From Bactrocera neohumeralis (lineage: Eukaryota; Arthropoda; Insecta; Diptera; Tephritidae), in contig NC_065921.1 of assembly GCF_024586455.1 (NCBI RefSeq), positions 24,554,635 through 24,618,634 of the forward strand: a stretch of 64,000 nt of DNA, in the 5' to 3' direction. The position numbers and the translations under genes were made by a program. This document shows, in pieces, positions 11,795-22,624 of this stretch. Under the pieces are notes generated by a model. The model was not told the DNA's origin. It was given only the letters and a program-made list of their open reading frames with translations, and searched no databases. The first letter of the stretch is position 1. Every line of letters begins with the position of its first letter.

Positions 11795-13130
11795 ATAAAT
11801 GTGGCAACGTATAAACGGCACGAATTTTTCGAAGTTTTTCACAAATATTTTGAATTTTGTTTAGCTTAAAAAAACATTATTATTAATACGCTTCCAAATG
11901 CTCATTTAATTTTCAAGTTCAGAGTGTAATTAATTACCATTAATTAATATTTAATTACTCATTTGATAGTCACGCGAGTTATAATTAATCCGAGAGTGAC
12001 AGTCGAAGTATTTTAATTCAGGTGGCAACATTATAAAATGTTTTTTTTTTTTTAATTCAATGCCTATTTACACTAATTATTTTCTTATTAAATACAAGTT
12101 CAAATAATAAAAAGTGTGGCAACACTGTTATAACTAAAACAGCAGCTTTTTTCCATATTCACTTATTTATATGTATATTCAATGATTCGTAAATATTCAA
12201 TTTAATATTATTAAAAGAAAAATGTATTTCAAAATAAGTGGCAGCATCGCACTGTTTTTATCAGGCTACACCTATTTATATAGAGTAATAATAATACTTA
12301 TTGGACTTTCACTTTTGTGCGAGCATTATATTTATAATTTCTTGCAAAAGAAATACTCAAAGTATTTTAAATCATGTGGCAACATCACATACATATGTAG
12401 TAATATTTTTTATTAATTTTTTTTTTTAATTTTTTTATACAACAACCATTTAATGCCTAAATTATACTAAATATTTTTTGTTAGATATACGAAAAATGTG
12501 GCAACACTGCTTTAACGTCAGGGTGCGCTAATATTCAGATATTTATATCTTCAGCTAATATTAATTATTCAGTTTAATATTATATATATATTTAAAAACA
12601 GGTGGCAACACCTTTTCTTATCCGGTAAATAAGGTGGCAACATCACTTAGTCATATTTAGTATTAAATTTTTTTTCATAAACTGGCATTTAACGTCTACA
12701 TTACACTAATTAACTTTCTGTTAGATATTATTTTAGACATTGGAAAAACGTGGCAACACCGCTCTGACTTAAACATCGGAGTAAGCTAATATTCAGATAT
12801 TTATACCCGTAACTAATATTAATTTTACTGTTTAATATTATTTTCAAAAAATTCGTATAAAAACAGATGGCAACACCGTATTTTTTATCTGGCTAGAAAT
12901 AAATTTAAAGTGTGAATATTAATAAATGTTGTACTACGAGTTTTGTTTTCGGAAAAGCCTACTCTGTTAAATACCAATTTAATATTTAAATAGTATGGCA
13001 GCCCCATTCCAACTTAATTATTACCTTAAGCCAATATGCAGTTATTTATAACCGCCACCAATTGTAAAACCGCTATTTAATAAAATTACAAAATAGAAAA
13101 GCTTTTAAGGTTAGGTGGCAACTCCGTACT
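11795..13130 (+). repeat. tandem array carrying GTGGCAAC about every 120 bp
   Basis: GTGGCAAC occurs at 11801, 12022, 12116, 12376, 12498, 12602, 12634, 12750 and 13115, with variants near 12239 (GTGGCAGC) and 12867 (ATGGCAAC). The DNA between shows a longer repeat: GCTAATATTCAGATATTTAT at about 12526 recurs at about 12786, so neighbouring motifs form a unit of roughly 255-260 bp. The spacers are very AT-rich. No protein is encoded; the 64-codon frame at 12222-12416 is a product of the repeat. Confidence 0.75.
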
Positions 13131-13688
13131 TTTTTTATTTGGGTACACATATTTTTACTTTAGATTTAATTTTGGAGAAATGCCAAACTCATATCACAAC
13201 AATCATTTAAAAAATATTTACATTATGCAGACGAGGTCATATTGAAATAAACACGGATAGGGTTGCCTTCCCCTTAGTCAATTCGACAGTGTGATTCATT
13301 TGAGTAGAAAAACGAGCTTAAGTTATTTTCCTATGTGTTCTTGCATACAGAAGACTGAATGTTATATAGCAAAGTATGCTTTGGAGGACAGTTAGTAGGT
13401 ATAGGTTAGCATACACTGCTCTAAGATGACTCCGTTCGTAATATGTATATAGTAAATATTATATATTCATGATATAAAAACTACTCGAACATTTGCCTAG
13501 GTCTGAGCTGGTTGCAAAAATATTACTCAGGCATACTCGATACTCGTAATTCGTGGTATTCCAAAAATTATATGTTTACTTATTTTTGCTAAAACAATTA
13601 ATATTAGGAATGTGGGGGATCTTATTTAGGTATGTAGGGAAAAAGTTTTAATCCGAATTTACCAATTTAAGGCATCTTTACATATGAA
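13131..13688. other. spacer, nothing recognised
   Basis: AT-rich, with no recognised element up to the transposon end at 13689. Confidence 0.35.
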
Positions 13689-14345
13689 CGGGTGATACAT
13701 TTCGGGGTTCTCTACTTTTTTAAAGAAATAATACAGAATCTTCAAAATTTATGGAGAATATTTGTCATCATTCGAAAGAACATTCTTTGCCATTTATGTT
13801 TTGAAGATTATCTCTTTCAAATGTTGGCCACCACAGGAAAAGTCTAATGATAATATGATATCACATCGGCATCAGTTTTGAGGATATATTGACCGATGAA
13901 TCACACCAAACCGTTGGTCTGGATGAAAAGGCAGCTCTTTAATCTTTTTGGGTTGGTTTTCCTAAATGCGGAAATTTTGTTTGTTTACATACCAATTGAG
14001 CCAGAAATGGGCCACATCGCAGAGCAAAATTTTACTCGAAAATGTCGGCTAAGGTCCAACGGCGTCAATGCTTGCACAAACTGTATTTTGTACGCTTTCA
14101 GTTCAAGGTCTCGACGTGAAATGGACTTGATCTATTCGGTCGGAATATTATCAAATAATAAAGGCTGGTTCTCAAGATGGGTGATGGTGTTACGAATAGT
14201 ACGATCAGTAGGCCGATTATGTTGACCATAAGTTGAGCGAAGCAAGCAAAACACATTTTTTACAGAACGAGAATGTTTGTAACAAAGTTAAACGCTTTGT
14301 AAACGTTGTTCAGGCGTAAGACTTTCCATGATGAAATGCCAAACA
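13689..14345 (-). pseudogene. Tc1/mariner-superfamily transposase pseudogene, internally deleted
   Basis: The minus strand begins near 14340 with a frame containing LTPEQRLQSVQLCYK, then TYGQHNRPTDRTIRNTITHL, the N-terminal helix-turn-helix region of a transposase family seen in several copies here. It then passes through stops and frameshifts to a C-terminal scrap matching the copy at 17.7-18.2 kb (HLKEI near 13820). The transposon's outer end is kept at 13689-13696 (CGGGTGAT), and the same octamer in inverse marks the other end of the copies at 30.3 and 36.7 kb. The catalytic core is mostly missing. Confidence 0.75.
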
Positions 14346-15385
14346 ATTCTGCAGGAATTCCACTTGGACAGTTATTTAATTCGTGGCATTAAACATTTTC
14401 GATTTCCAACAACAACTGGAAACTGATTTACCACTCGACTGCTTCCCAGTTGGCACAATATAATATTATTAAACGCATCAGTGGCTTGCTCTCGCCCAAC
14501 CGGCTGATTGACGGATTGCCTGAACATGCCCACCTTACCGTTAGTGCAACGATTGGCGCGCTGACACTGATGTGGCACAGCTGTTGGCGGTCGCTTTTAA
14601 CCAAAACGCATATGCCTGATCTTATTGTGAGTGTTGTTGTTATTGCTGTTGTTGAATCAACTTGCGGCAACGCTAATAACTGTAGTCTTGCGGCCTGCGG
14701 CTGTCTGCAACAACACCAAGTCGCGCACACATCAAGAGCAGTTGGGGATTTCCCACAATCATTTGAAGAGCAGATAACTGACGGCAGTGCACCAGGCAAG
14801 CGTGTGTGTGTGGTTGCGAGCTGAAGTGTGTGTGTGTGTCACAGCTGTTCGCATGCATAGTTGAAGCAAGTGTCGCTAACTTGACTTGCACGTCTTTGGG
14901 GCATATTCAAGTCAACTGGTGATGTCTGTGGGAATTTGCGAAGATGTTGCATTGTCATTGTTGCAAGTGCACCTGGCCTCCTTATGCATGCACATTCACA
15001 CACATGCCACTGTATTTGCGCAAATGAGCTGATAATTGCAAGTAGCTTATGCAGTTCAGAATGCATTGACATTTAATTTGATTAATGGCCGATTATTTGT
15101 AATCGCTTGTAGATTTGCATGCCTAATCTCGTCTCGACAATTGAAAGCCGAAAGCCGAAGGGAATATATAATTAATTGGCTGCAATAATTTAAAATAATT
15201 TCTATTATTTCTGTTTTAGGACTAACTTTTTTGAGAAATAGTTGAATTGCAACGAAATTGTGTTACGCAACAAAATTCCATCACGCCAATGACATGGGGA
15301 ACAGAGTCATAGTTTAAACTGGCCAATTTAAAAACTGTTCTCATATTGCACGATTTAATTTTCATATGGTTTCTAGTAAATTTTT
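14346..15385. other. less AT-rich spacer between the two opposed arrays
   Basis: About 14380-15110 is more GC-rich, with TTG and TG repeats ((TG)7 at 14826-14839). Open frames of 120-odd codons on both strands (14428-14824) look like chance frames in repeat-rich DNA: neither shows a domain, and they overlap almost fully. A conserved noncoding segment is possible but cannot be shown here. Confidence 0.35.
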
Positions 15386-16690
15386 TTAAGCGTTGCCACA
15401 TTTTCGAATTTTATATGAGAAAAGCTTTTAATATAAATAGTAAAGTGTTTAATTTTTTTGATTTTTATTTTTCATAAATTAAAAACGAGTTAACTATTAA
15501 AAAAGATTTAACAAAGTTGCCACCTGATTATTAAAAGAAAACTAAATTCGGAAAGAATTAAAATTAAAATAAATTACACAAAATGGCTATCAACCTAAAA
15601 TTGTTTTATGTTAATAGCAAAAAAAGTACTAAGAGAGTTGCCACCTACATATTTCTAAATTGTAATAATGAAAAGCTGAACGTATCCTTAATGAAAATAT
15701 TGCAGTATTGTCAACAAATTTTGCAAGTTTAGAAGCTCACGTGTTGCCACACATTATATCTTAGGAGTGTTGCCACTTATTTAAACTTTAAATCTATAAA
15801 AATTACAAATAATTTCGTTTCTAAAACTTTTATTGAATTCAAAATTTTCAAGAAGACTAGTAGTTTAAAGAATTATTTATAAGGGTTGCCACCTTTTCAA
15901 ATTTTATGTGAGAAAAACTTTTAATATAAATAGTAAAGTTAGTTCTTTTTGGTTTTTTTATCATAAATTAAAAAACAACTTTACCATAAAAAAATGTAAC
16001 AGAGTTGCCACCTGGTTATTTAAAATAACTAAATTCGGAAAGAATTCAAATTAAAATAAATTACTATATACAAAATGGTTTTCAACTTAAATTTCTTTAA
16101 CGCTTAGAGCAATAAAAGTACTAAAAGAGCTGCCACTTATTTATAAATTGTAATAATGAAAAGATAGAATACTTTTGTAGCAGATATTATTGTGAATTGT
16201 GATTACATGAAATATTGCAGTATTTCCAACAAATTTAACAAGCTCAAAATCTTATAGTTAAAGCATAATTATAAGTGGTGTTGCCACTTATTTAAAACTT
16301 CAAATCAATAAAAATGACAGAAGAAAAAAATTAGTTTGGAACTTGTATTGACCTAAAATTATTTAAGAAGACCAGCAGTTTAAAATATTAGTAATAAGGG
16401 TTGCCACCAGACGTAAATTAAAGTTTAAAATAAACTTATCGAGCTAGACTCGTTTCAGAAAACATACAGTTTAATATACATTATATTAATTGGAAGGCTG
16501 AATAAGATAGATTTCACATGGTTGGCATATCTCAAGGTTGGCATTGTCAATATGTAAATACTGGAAAATACTGTGATGAGTTGCCACATAATTAAAAAAT
16601 AAATAAAAAAAAATAATGATAACAAATGAACATCATTTGCATTGAAGGAACACTTAAGGTTGAAATTTTTCTTAAGACGGATGCCACCTG
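15386..16690 (-). repeat. tandem array carrying GTTGCCAC (inverse of GTGGCAAC), with ~493 bp higher-order unit
   Basis: GTTGCCAC occurs at 15392, 15516, 15637, 15743, 15769, 15885, 16004, 16280, 16400 and 16580, with degenerate copies near 16130 and 16682. Most spacings are 105-125 bp. Four such steps make a larger unit: 15392 onward (TTTTATATGAGAAAAGCTTT, then AACTAAATTCGGAAAGAATT) is repeated from 15885 (TTTTATGTGAGAAAAACTTT, then the same AACTAAATTCGGAAAGAATT), an offset of 493 bp. It is the same motif family as 11.8-13.1 kb in the opposite direction. Confidence 0.75.
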
Positions 16691-16884
16691 CATGGAGCTG
16701 TCCTTTCCCCTTTGCTCTGAGTACTAGTGATGAATGACCTTTTGAAGGAATGAGGCCGCCTGGAAAATTCCTAAACACCCTTTACGATCTAACCCAAAGG
16801 TATTTATGTGAATGTGGTAACCAAGAAGTGCAGGGAGTAATGAATTAGCCATAAATCCAAATAAAACCGAATTGTACTCGGAGA

Positions 16885-17560
16885 TCCCTCGTTGGGGCTC
16901 TATTCTTCAACGAACGGGGGGAAGTACCTGTCTCTTATCTTTAATAGGAAGCTCTCTTGGAAGCCAAGCATCTGCTTTTAGAGTTATGGATGCTGGCTAT
17001 TTGAGGGGCTCAGAGCACGGACGCAATGAAATTTTCCATTGCTTTCACTCCTTACAGTCCAGATCACTGATTCGAGGGATTAATGGGCGAGCCGAAGCCG
17101 TTGGAGAAAGGCAGCTCACTGCAGCCTTCACGAATAGATCGAAGTTATGGGGAGAGTAGAAGGTGGAGTCTTCTGTAAGAAGCTCTTTATAAACTCCAGT
17201 TTTAAAATGTCACACCAATGTAGCGTATTTCAAGCAGATCTGGCTGCTCTGATGGTAGCAGTAGATGAACTGATCAGAAGTGCAGCTTAATTCTGAGAGT
17301 TGTGCAGTCACTTCGGATGTCGAGTGGCTATTCTGACTTTGAGCTTGCTATTTGTCCGCTATAAACTAGTCAAAGAATGCATGATATCAGTAGCGATAAC
17401 TTCAGCGGAATGGTCGGATACTGCAAAGCCCTTACGCTTGCTAGGCCGGGCTACCATTTTCCTATGCAACCAATTTAAAGAGAGTCGGTTTTCCAATATC
17501 TCCTTGCGTTCTGGCATTGAACATCCAGTGAACTCAGCAAGCGCTGGTCAATAATCCCAT
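16885..17560 (+). mobile_element. non-LTR retrotransposon fragment: end of RT and RNase H
   Basis: Across frameshifts the plus strand shows YLSLIFNRKLSWKPS near 16930, the segment after the RT catalytic site in R1/LOA-like elements. It is followed from about 17155 by GGVFCKKLFINSSFKMSHQC and SVFQADLAALMVAVDELI, an RNase H segment. A later scrap reads ACYLSA. Element type is family knowledge; the order RT then RNase H is seen. 5'-truncated and dead. Confidence 0.65.
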
Positions 17561-17674
17561 TTTTTGCAACTGACTTCTGACCCAGAGAGAAACGTAAGGA
17601 GTTTTTCGAACTAGTGGCTGTTAGTGCAATCAATCTAGCGAATCTAGCAAAATAGCGTTGAACAACGGTTTGGT

Positions 17675-18255
17675 ATGATTTGTGAGCCGGGGTATCATCG
17701 GTCCATATTTCTTCAAAAATGATGACGGTGAGAACGTAACGTTATCGCCCTATGATAATCCATTATTTGATACCTGAAATTAAACCTTGTGATCGCGGTG
17801 CCATTTGGTTTCAACAAGACGACGTCACTTCCCACATATCGCATCAATCAATGGATTAATTGAGAGATCACTTTGGTGAGCAGATAATTTCACGATTTGG
17901 CCCGGTCAATTGGTCACCAAGATCGCGTGATATTATACAGACTTAGACCTTTTCCTGTGGAGATATGTAAAGTCTAAAGTGTATGCTGTATATCTGCTTG
18001 GATTCAGGCCTTGGAGCAATATATCACGCATGTCATTCGCCAGTTCCCAGTAGAAATGATAGAACAAGTCATCGAAAATTAGACTAAATGGATAAACCAT
18101 TTTAGACGTAGCCGCTGCCAACATTTGAAAGAGATAATTTTCAAAAACTAAATGCCAAGGAATGTTTTTTCGAAGAGAATAAAAATTCCCTATTAAATTT
18201 GTGGTTTCTGTGTTTTTCTTTAAAAAAGTAGGGAACCTTGAAATGGATCAACCAG
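17675..18255 (+). pseudogene. Tc1/mariner-superfamily transposase pseudogene, C-terminal half
   Basis: With stops and frameshifts, the plus strand reads FQQDDVTSHISHQSMD-like sequence at 17811-17860 in mixed frames, then EQIISRFGPVNWSPRSRD at about 17879-17930, then LRPFPVEICKV-like sequence, and ends WINHFRRSRCQHLKEI-like. The order fits the second half of the same transposase family as 13.7 and 29.5 kb. At 18220-18250, AAAAAAGTAGGGAACCTTGA resembles the inverse of the outer end at 13.69 kb. No working enzyme is possible. Confidence 0.65.
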
Positions 18256-18502
18256 TACAATTTTTTTTTACAACATTGTGATTATCTCGCACAATACTCA
18301 GTCTTTATACGTTTTTCAATTTTGTTGTTTATCGATTTCGTTTCGGATTATGAAAAAGTGCGCTTGATAACTTCACTTCGAAGTCACTTCAAAACTCAAA
18401 CTTATTCTCGCCCATTCTGAAATGATTACATCTCAATCCTTTATCAATAGCAACACTTCTACAGCTATTAGTTTCATACTCCGTTTTCCTTTCGTTTTTC
18501 AG

Positions 18503-19166
18503 ATAAACTACAACTGCCTCAGACAACCGAGCGATCTTGAGAAGAATTGAGTGATTGCGATTGTGTCCAAGTGCCACTCAAACAGCCGCAAACTAATAGA
18601 ATCCTCAAAGCTGAGAAAAAGAAAGGAAAAGCGAAGGGATTTCAATTGAGATGACTTGAATAACTCACACATGTGGCAACATATGCACCCAGTGTAATAA
18701 ATCACTAACAAGAAATAACAACAACAAAAAGAGTAAAAACATATTTGAATACGAATGACATTCCAATGCGATTGAGCGCAGCAGAAACGGGCAAAGAGAG
18801 GGCAATATAAATGTTTTACAGATGTCACAACAAAAACAATACTCCAAAGAAGAACAAAAACAACAAATAAATCAGCTAATGTCATGAAACAATGGAAAAA
18901 TGTTGAGGCAGACGGACAGAAGAGACAAGAGTAGAGAGGGCACAAGCAAACGCATACTAACTATTGAAGAACAGCAACAACAAAGCACAAGTTTTATAAA
19001 GAAAGAACAAGCTGCCGTACTGCTAACACCATTTTTGCAAAGTCTACAGATACCACAAAAAATACTCGACACAAACGGAGTGGTGAGAATGTTATTTCGA
19101 GAGAGGCAGAGTATTGACATATTATAGTAACAAGTAAAAAACAAAAGAGGTTACAGAGAAAGAAAC
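18503..19166 (+). other. probable 5' UTR of the transmembrane/soluble two-form gene
   Basis: A pyrimidine tract (TTTTCCTTTCGTTTTTCAG, ending 18502) is a good 3' splice site, so the exon containing the start codon may begin at 18503, with at least one noncoding exon further upstream. There is an A-rich leader before ATG. Double stops TAG TAA at 19125-19130 in the main frame rule out N-terminal extension within this exon. The start of transcription was not identified. Confidence 0.45.
18900..19127 (+). other. upstream ORF of 75 codons in the leader
   Basis: An ATG-initiated frame in the leader, in the same phase as the main ORF, ends at TAG followed at once by TAA, 36 nt before the main ATG. 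The predicted peptide is polar, with a Gln run and a hydrophobic patch (AAVLLTPFLQSLQIP). It could be a translational control element or a chance frame. No in-frame splice joining it to the main ORF was found among the nearby GT/AG sites tried. Confidence 0.35.
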
Positions 19167-21606
19167 ATGGAGGAAGAAAACATGATTGAGCCAAAGAAAG
19201 AAGACGGTAGAAAGCTTGTAAAAGACGCTGGGAACGTCGGAATCTTAGAGAGAACAAGCTTAGAACAGCTGCCTAGGAATTTTGATGGCAAATCGAAGCC
19301 ACGCGGAAGTGCAGTAGGTGAAGACAAAAGTCCAACTGAAAGCATGTTCGAAGAACCAATAGAGGGGTTGACAGAGGACACAACTGAATTGGAGACCCAA
19401 CGGGTCAGACTTGAAGAGCAGGTGAACGAACTACCTAACGACGATGACAGTCCAACGCCACGTGTGCTTATGAAGGTGGACAAAGCGGTTAGTACGAACG
19501 ACACGCTCGAAGACCTGCAACGAGCGCTCACCTACGAGGTAATATTCAGCACACTGCTGCAGAAGAAAGTGATGGCCATCAAGCGTGAGTGTGAGGAGCG
19601 GAAGCGTGCCAAACGCATGAAACGTAAGTCCATTGGACGCATATTTTTTAGTCGCAAACTTTTCGGTGGTTCGCGTAAGTTGCGCGGCGATAGCGAACCC
19701 GATGTTTTCATGCGTGGCGAGTTTGACGCAATGATGGCGTCACCGACCGCATTACGTAGCACAAAGACTGCAGCAAAGCGAACAAGCGGTAGTAGCGGCA
19801 GAAAGGATGGCGATGAAATAGAGGTATTCTCAACCTCGGCCTCGGCTTCGAATGGTAGTCATCGCTCGCAGTTGGCACGTGCCACGCTAACGAAGACGCA
19901 GAAGGTTAAAACGCAGCTGACTACTGCACACGGTGCTGCAGGCGGACAGCCGGCTGATGATAGCGTGGCCAGCACACTGAGCAATTCTTCGGAGAAGAAT
20001 GATGTAAGCGGTGCTGGCGCTGCTGGTGGACAGACTATGGTAAGGCGCAGCTTGTTAGTACGCGCGCAGACGCATACACCAGCTGAGGTGATGACATCGA
20101 GCTCGGGCTCCGGCGACTCACGTGCTGCCACACATAGACGTTCGGTCTCGGTCATTAATGGTAACGGCAATAGTAATGGCAATGGTGGCAACGGTGGTTT
20201 ACCCGTTTCGCTGCTGGAGCGTACCTATGACACCACTTCATTGGCCAGTGGTTATGAGAACGGGACCGGCGCACGCTTACATACGTCGACGATGGCCGAC
20301 GATAGCTTGACTTCGCTACGCGACAGCATCGAGAGTTTATCGTTCGGCAGCTCACGTTGTACGGTAAGTTTTGGCGGCGCCGAGATCATACCAGACGAAA
20401 CTGCCTCACTCATTTACGAACGTGCACGACTGGCAAAACGCTTGCGCATACTCGAAGCCAAATCGATTAGTGCACAATGCAGCCCCGTACTGCCACGACA
20501 TTTGATCGCCACGATACCGGCACCAGCAACGGAGCCAATGCCAATGCTACCACTGGCACAGACGACAGTTAGCATTAACAATGCCATGCAGGCCGCTACA
20601 ACTACGAAGCATATAATTACGCCCACCACTGCCGTTCCTTACACCGCAGCGCCCAGAGCTGGCGCCTACACCACCATTGTCGGTAGCGAAATCACAACAG
20701 TCCCCACCAGCAATAAGATTACCCAAACCAAACAGCACATCTTTCGCCATCAAGTGTCTTATACGGACAGCACTTACGGCGGTGCGGGTGACTTTGGCGA
20801 CATGTCCGCCTACTCACGTTACATTTCGCGTCAGAATACCTCGGAGGAGAGCGCCAATTTGACCGTTAGCACTTTGTTGAATCAAAGCGACTCCTTGTCG
20901 CTGCACGCACCCATCTGCTCGCCAACCGCAGCAGGCGGCGGTGGTGGTGGTGTTGGTGCCTTCATGCTGGGCGATCGTTTCAAATCGAAAAGCACAAGTC
21001 TGTTAGTAGTCGGCGGCATGGGGCGCAATCGTTTGCTGCCGACACCACAAATAGTGCAAGCGCCTTTTGTGCCCGCAACGTCAGCTGATGGCGCCGGCGC
21101 AGTGAGCGGGACATTGCCGTGTAATATTAGTCATAGTGATCAATTAGTAGATAGTTTCAATACAAAAAAATTCACTGCGTCTGGCTACGCCGCGCCAGCA
21201 GCGCCATCTAACGCACAAAATCAATTGCCCGCACACCGCACCACAATTAACGGCAGCACAGCTGCTACTAAGACGTTTTCGCCAGCTACTACGGTGTACC
21301 AGGCTACCACGGCTGCCGGCATTACCGACGGCACCACGGCTGTTGTGCCGCTTAACGGTTCGCGCGTGCGCAATGGCAACGCCAATGGAGTTATTGTGGG
21401 CGGCGCGGCGGTACCTGCGGATACGGCCAAGCTGAACCGCATGACTTCGACATCGACTGGTTCCAGTGTGGCGCCGACTGGTTGCTGCACCACAACGAAG
21501 TCTTCATCGCGCGGCCGCGAGAAGAACAAACAGCGCTACAAGCCCAGCTGGCCGTCAGGGCAGAGCGGCAGTGACGATGAGTATCGAAAGCGCAAACGAA
21601 AATACA
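19167..21606 (+). CDS. large coding exon (813 codons) of an unrecognised, mostly disordered protein
   Basis: This exon encodes the bulk of the one well-supported host protein; I do not recognise the family. ATG has A at -3 and G at +4, and in-frame stops lie just upstream. Residues 1-110 are acidic and polar. About 113-155 look helical (TLEDLQRALTYEVIFSTLLQ, then an ERKRAKRMKRK basic run), followed by a basic IGRIFFSRKLFGGSRKLRG patch at about 155-174. Much of the rest is Ser/Thr/Ala/Gly-rich low complexity, with NGNGNSNGNGGNGG near 333-346 and a poly-Gly stretch near 593. A second probable helix lies near 410-432 (TASLIYERARLAKRLRILEA). The sequence stays open for 2.5 kb in AT-rich DNA with GC-rich codons, strong evidence of coding. 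It ends at AAATACA|GTAAGC, leaving one base (phase 1). Without splicing the frame would run 18 codons into the intron and stop. A scaffold or adaptor role is possible but not shown. Confidence 0.9.
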
Positions 21607-21674
21607 GTAAGCACCTTGAAATTCTCATTTTTATAAGCCTTAATAATCGATATTATTGTTAATGTCTCAACCAG

Positions 21675-21768
21675 AACGTTACCACAGATGTTCAGATCCG
21701 GTTTTGGTTTATCCAACACCAAGCGGATTGCAACACTGCATACTTAGTATGCCGCCTAATGAGCCACT
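21675..21768 (+). CDS. coding exon 2 of the same gene
   Basis: A 68 nt intron (GTAAGC to CAACCAG) leads into this exon, which reads KRYHRCSDPVLVYPTPSGLQ and then HCILSMPPNEP. The phase-1 base from exon 1 completes the first Lys. The segment is compact and non-repetitive, unlike exon 1, so it may be the conserved part. It ends CCACT|GTAAGT, leaving two bases. A competing acceptor at 21687 was tested; it would force a stop in the next exon, so 21675 is preferred. Confidence 0.85.
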
Positions 21769-21850
21769 GTAAGTCCATATATCATATCTAATTTAAAATA
21801 ATTTCGAATTCTCTTTCAAAAATTCTAATTAATTTTCCCGTTAACTGCAG

Positions 21851-21967
21851 CCAATTTCAGTACAATGATAACTTCCCTTACGATATGCAAATCCAAACGG
21901 AGTCCGATAAAAATGACGACCTTGAAGAAATAGTTCCAAGCAGCCATCGCCGACATCGAAAACATCG
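21851..21967 (+). CDS. coding exon 3, last exon common to both predicted forms
   Basis: An 82 nt intron ends TTAACTGCAG. The exon reads LQFQYNDNFPYDMQIQTESD, then an acidic DDLEEIVP, and ends SSHRRHRKHR. Phase is preserved on both sides (two bases in, two bases out). It ends CATCG|GTAAGT. The basic HRRHRKH run starts the Arg/His-rich stretch that precedes the membrane helix in the long form. Two downstream exons fit this donor equally well, at 22050 and 27914. Confidence 0.85.
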
Positions 21968-22049
21968 GTAAGTAAGGCATAGCCACACAAAGTGTTTAAG
22001 CACATTTGAAATATGTAGAATAAATTGTTGCTTAAATGTGTGTAAACAG

Positions 22050-22101
22050 CGTCGACGATGAGTGTGCTGAAGAAACTGCGCTGAAGTTAATAGACAGCTG
22101 A
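22050..22101 (+). CDS. alternative terminal coding exon giving a soluble C-terminus
   Basis: An 82 nt intron (21968-22049), ending GTGTAAACAG, joins exon 3 in phase to RVDDECAEETALKLIDS followed by TGA. The tail is short and acidic, in contrast to the basic tail of the long form. AATAAA lies at 22131-22136, 30 nt after the stop. The normal intron size, phase match and poly(A) signal together make this a likely real last exon, for a protein of about 900 residues without a membrane segment. The acceptor's pyrimidine tract is only moderate. Confidence 0.65.
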
Positions 22102-22130
22102 GCTCAAATGCCCAAGACAATGGTTTAATT

Positions 22131-22136
22131 AATAAA
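22131..22136 (+). terminator. polyadenylation signal AATAAA for the short form
   Basis: Canonical AATAAA placed 30 nt after the predicted stop codon of the alternative terminal exon. The position suits cleavage near 22150-22160. Confidence 0.55.
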
Positions 22137-22624
22137 CTATGAAGTCGAAGCGAAGAAGAATACAGCATACAGACAGACCAATAGAATATAAAATTTTTTT
22201 CTTTAGAAACTCTAGTTAGCTTTCAGGAGCTTAAGAATTTAAAAAAAATTCAACTTTGTGAGGATGATGTTACAAATTCTAGCTGAGGTCTCCTGTTTCG
22301 AAAAAGAGGATTTCAACAATCACTAAAAGCTGGTCACTGAAAGATCGCGAAGTCCTTTAATAATGTAATGGTGAAATGAATCGAAAAAAAAACACATTTT
22401 TTTGTTTCCCTTTTAGGTCTTAAACTCTGAAAAACTTTCCATCAAATCGATAGATTTCCAAACATAAATTTGAAGAAACTTGCAGATTAGATCAGTTATG
22501 ATTCGGTCGATTCTCCATGATTTAGATGAAGTAGTGAAACCCGTTCCTTTATAGTAAAGTTAGTATACGTCCCTCCATCAAAGAAAAGTAATCGATTTAT
22601 GAAGTTGAATACGAATTATGCTTC

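Noticed and set aside
14428..14824. Two overlapping 123-124 codon frames
   Set aside because: They mirror each other on opposite strands in TTG/TG-repeat DNA, without any recognisable motif.
19083..19156. Possible 74 nt intron joining the upstream ORF to the main ORF
   Set aside because: Sizes and signals look fair (GTGAGA to TTACAG), but the join is out of phase with the main ATG and meets a stop 11 codons into the second exon.
18508..19531. Minus-strand frames of 90-145 codons over the 5' UTR and start of the main exon
   Set aside because: Shadows of the purine-rich leader and coding exon; Ser/Leu/Phe/Cys-rich with no motif.
21661..21768. Alternative acceptor at 21687 for exon 2
   Set aside because: It changes the phase and produces a stop (TAG) in exon 3; the 21675 acceptor keeps all later exons open.
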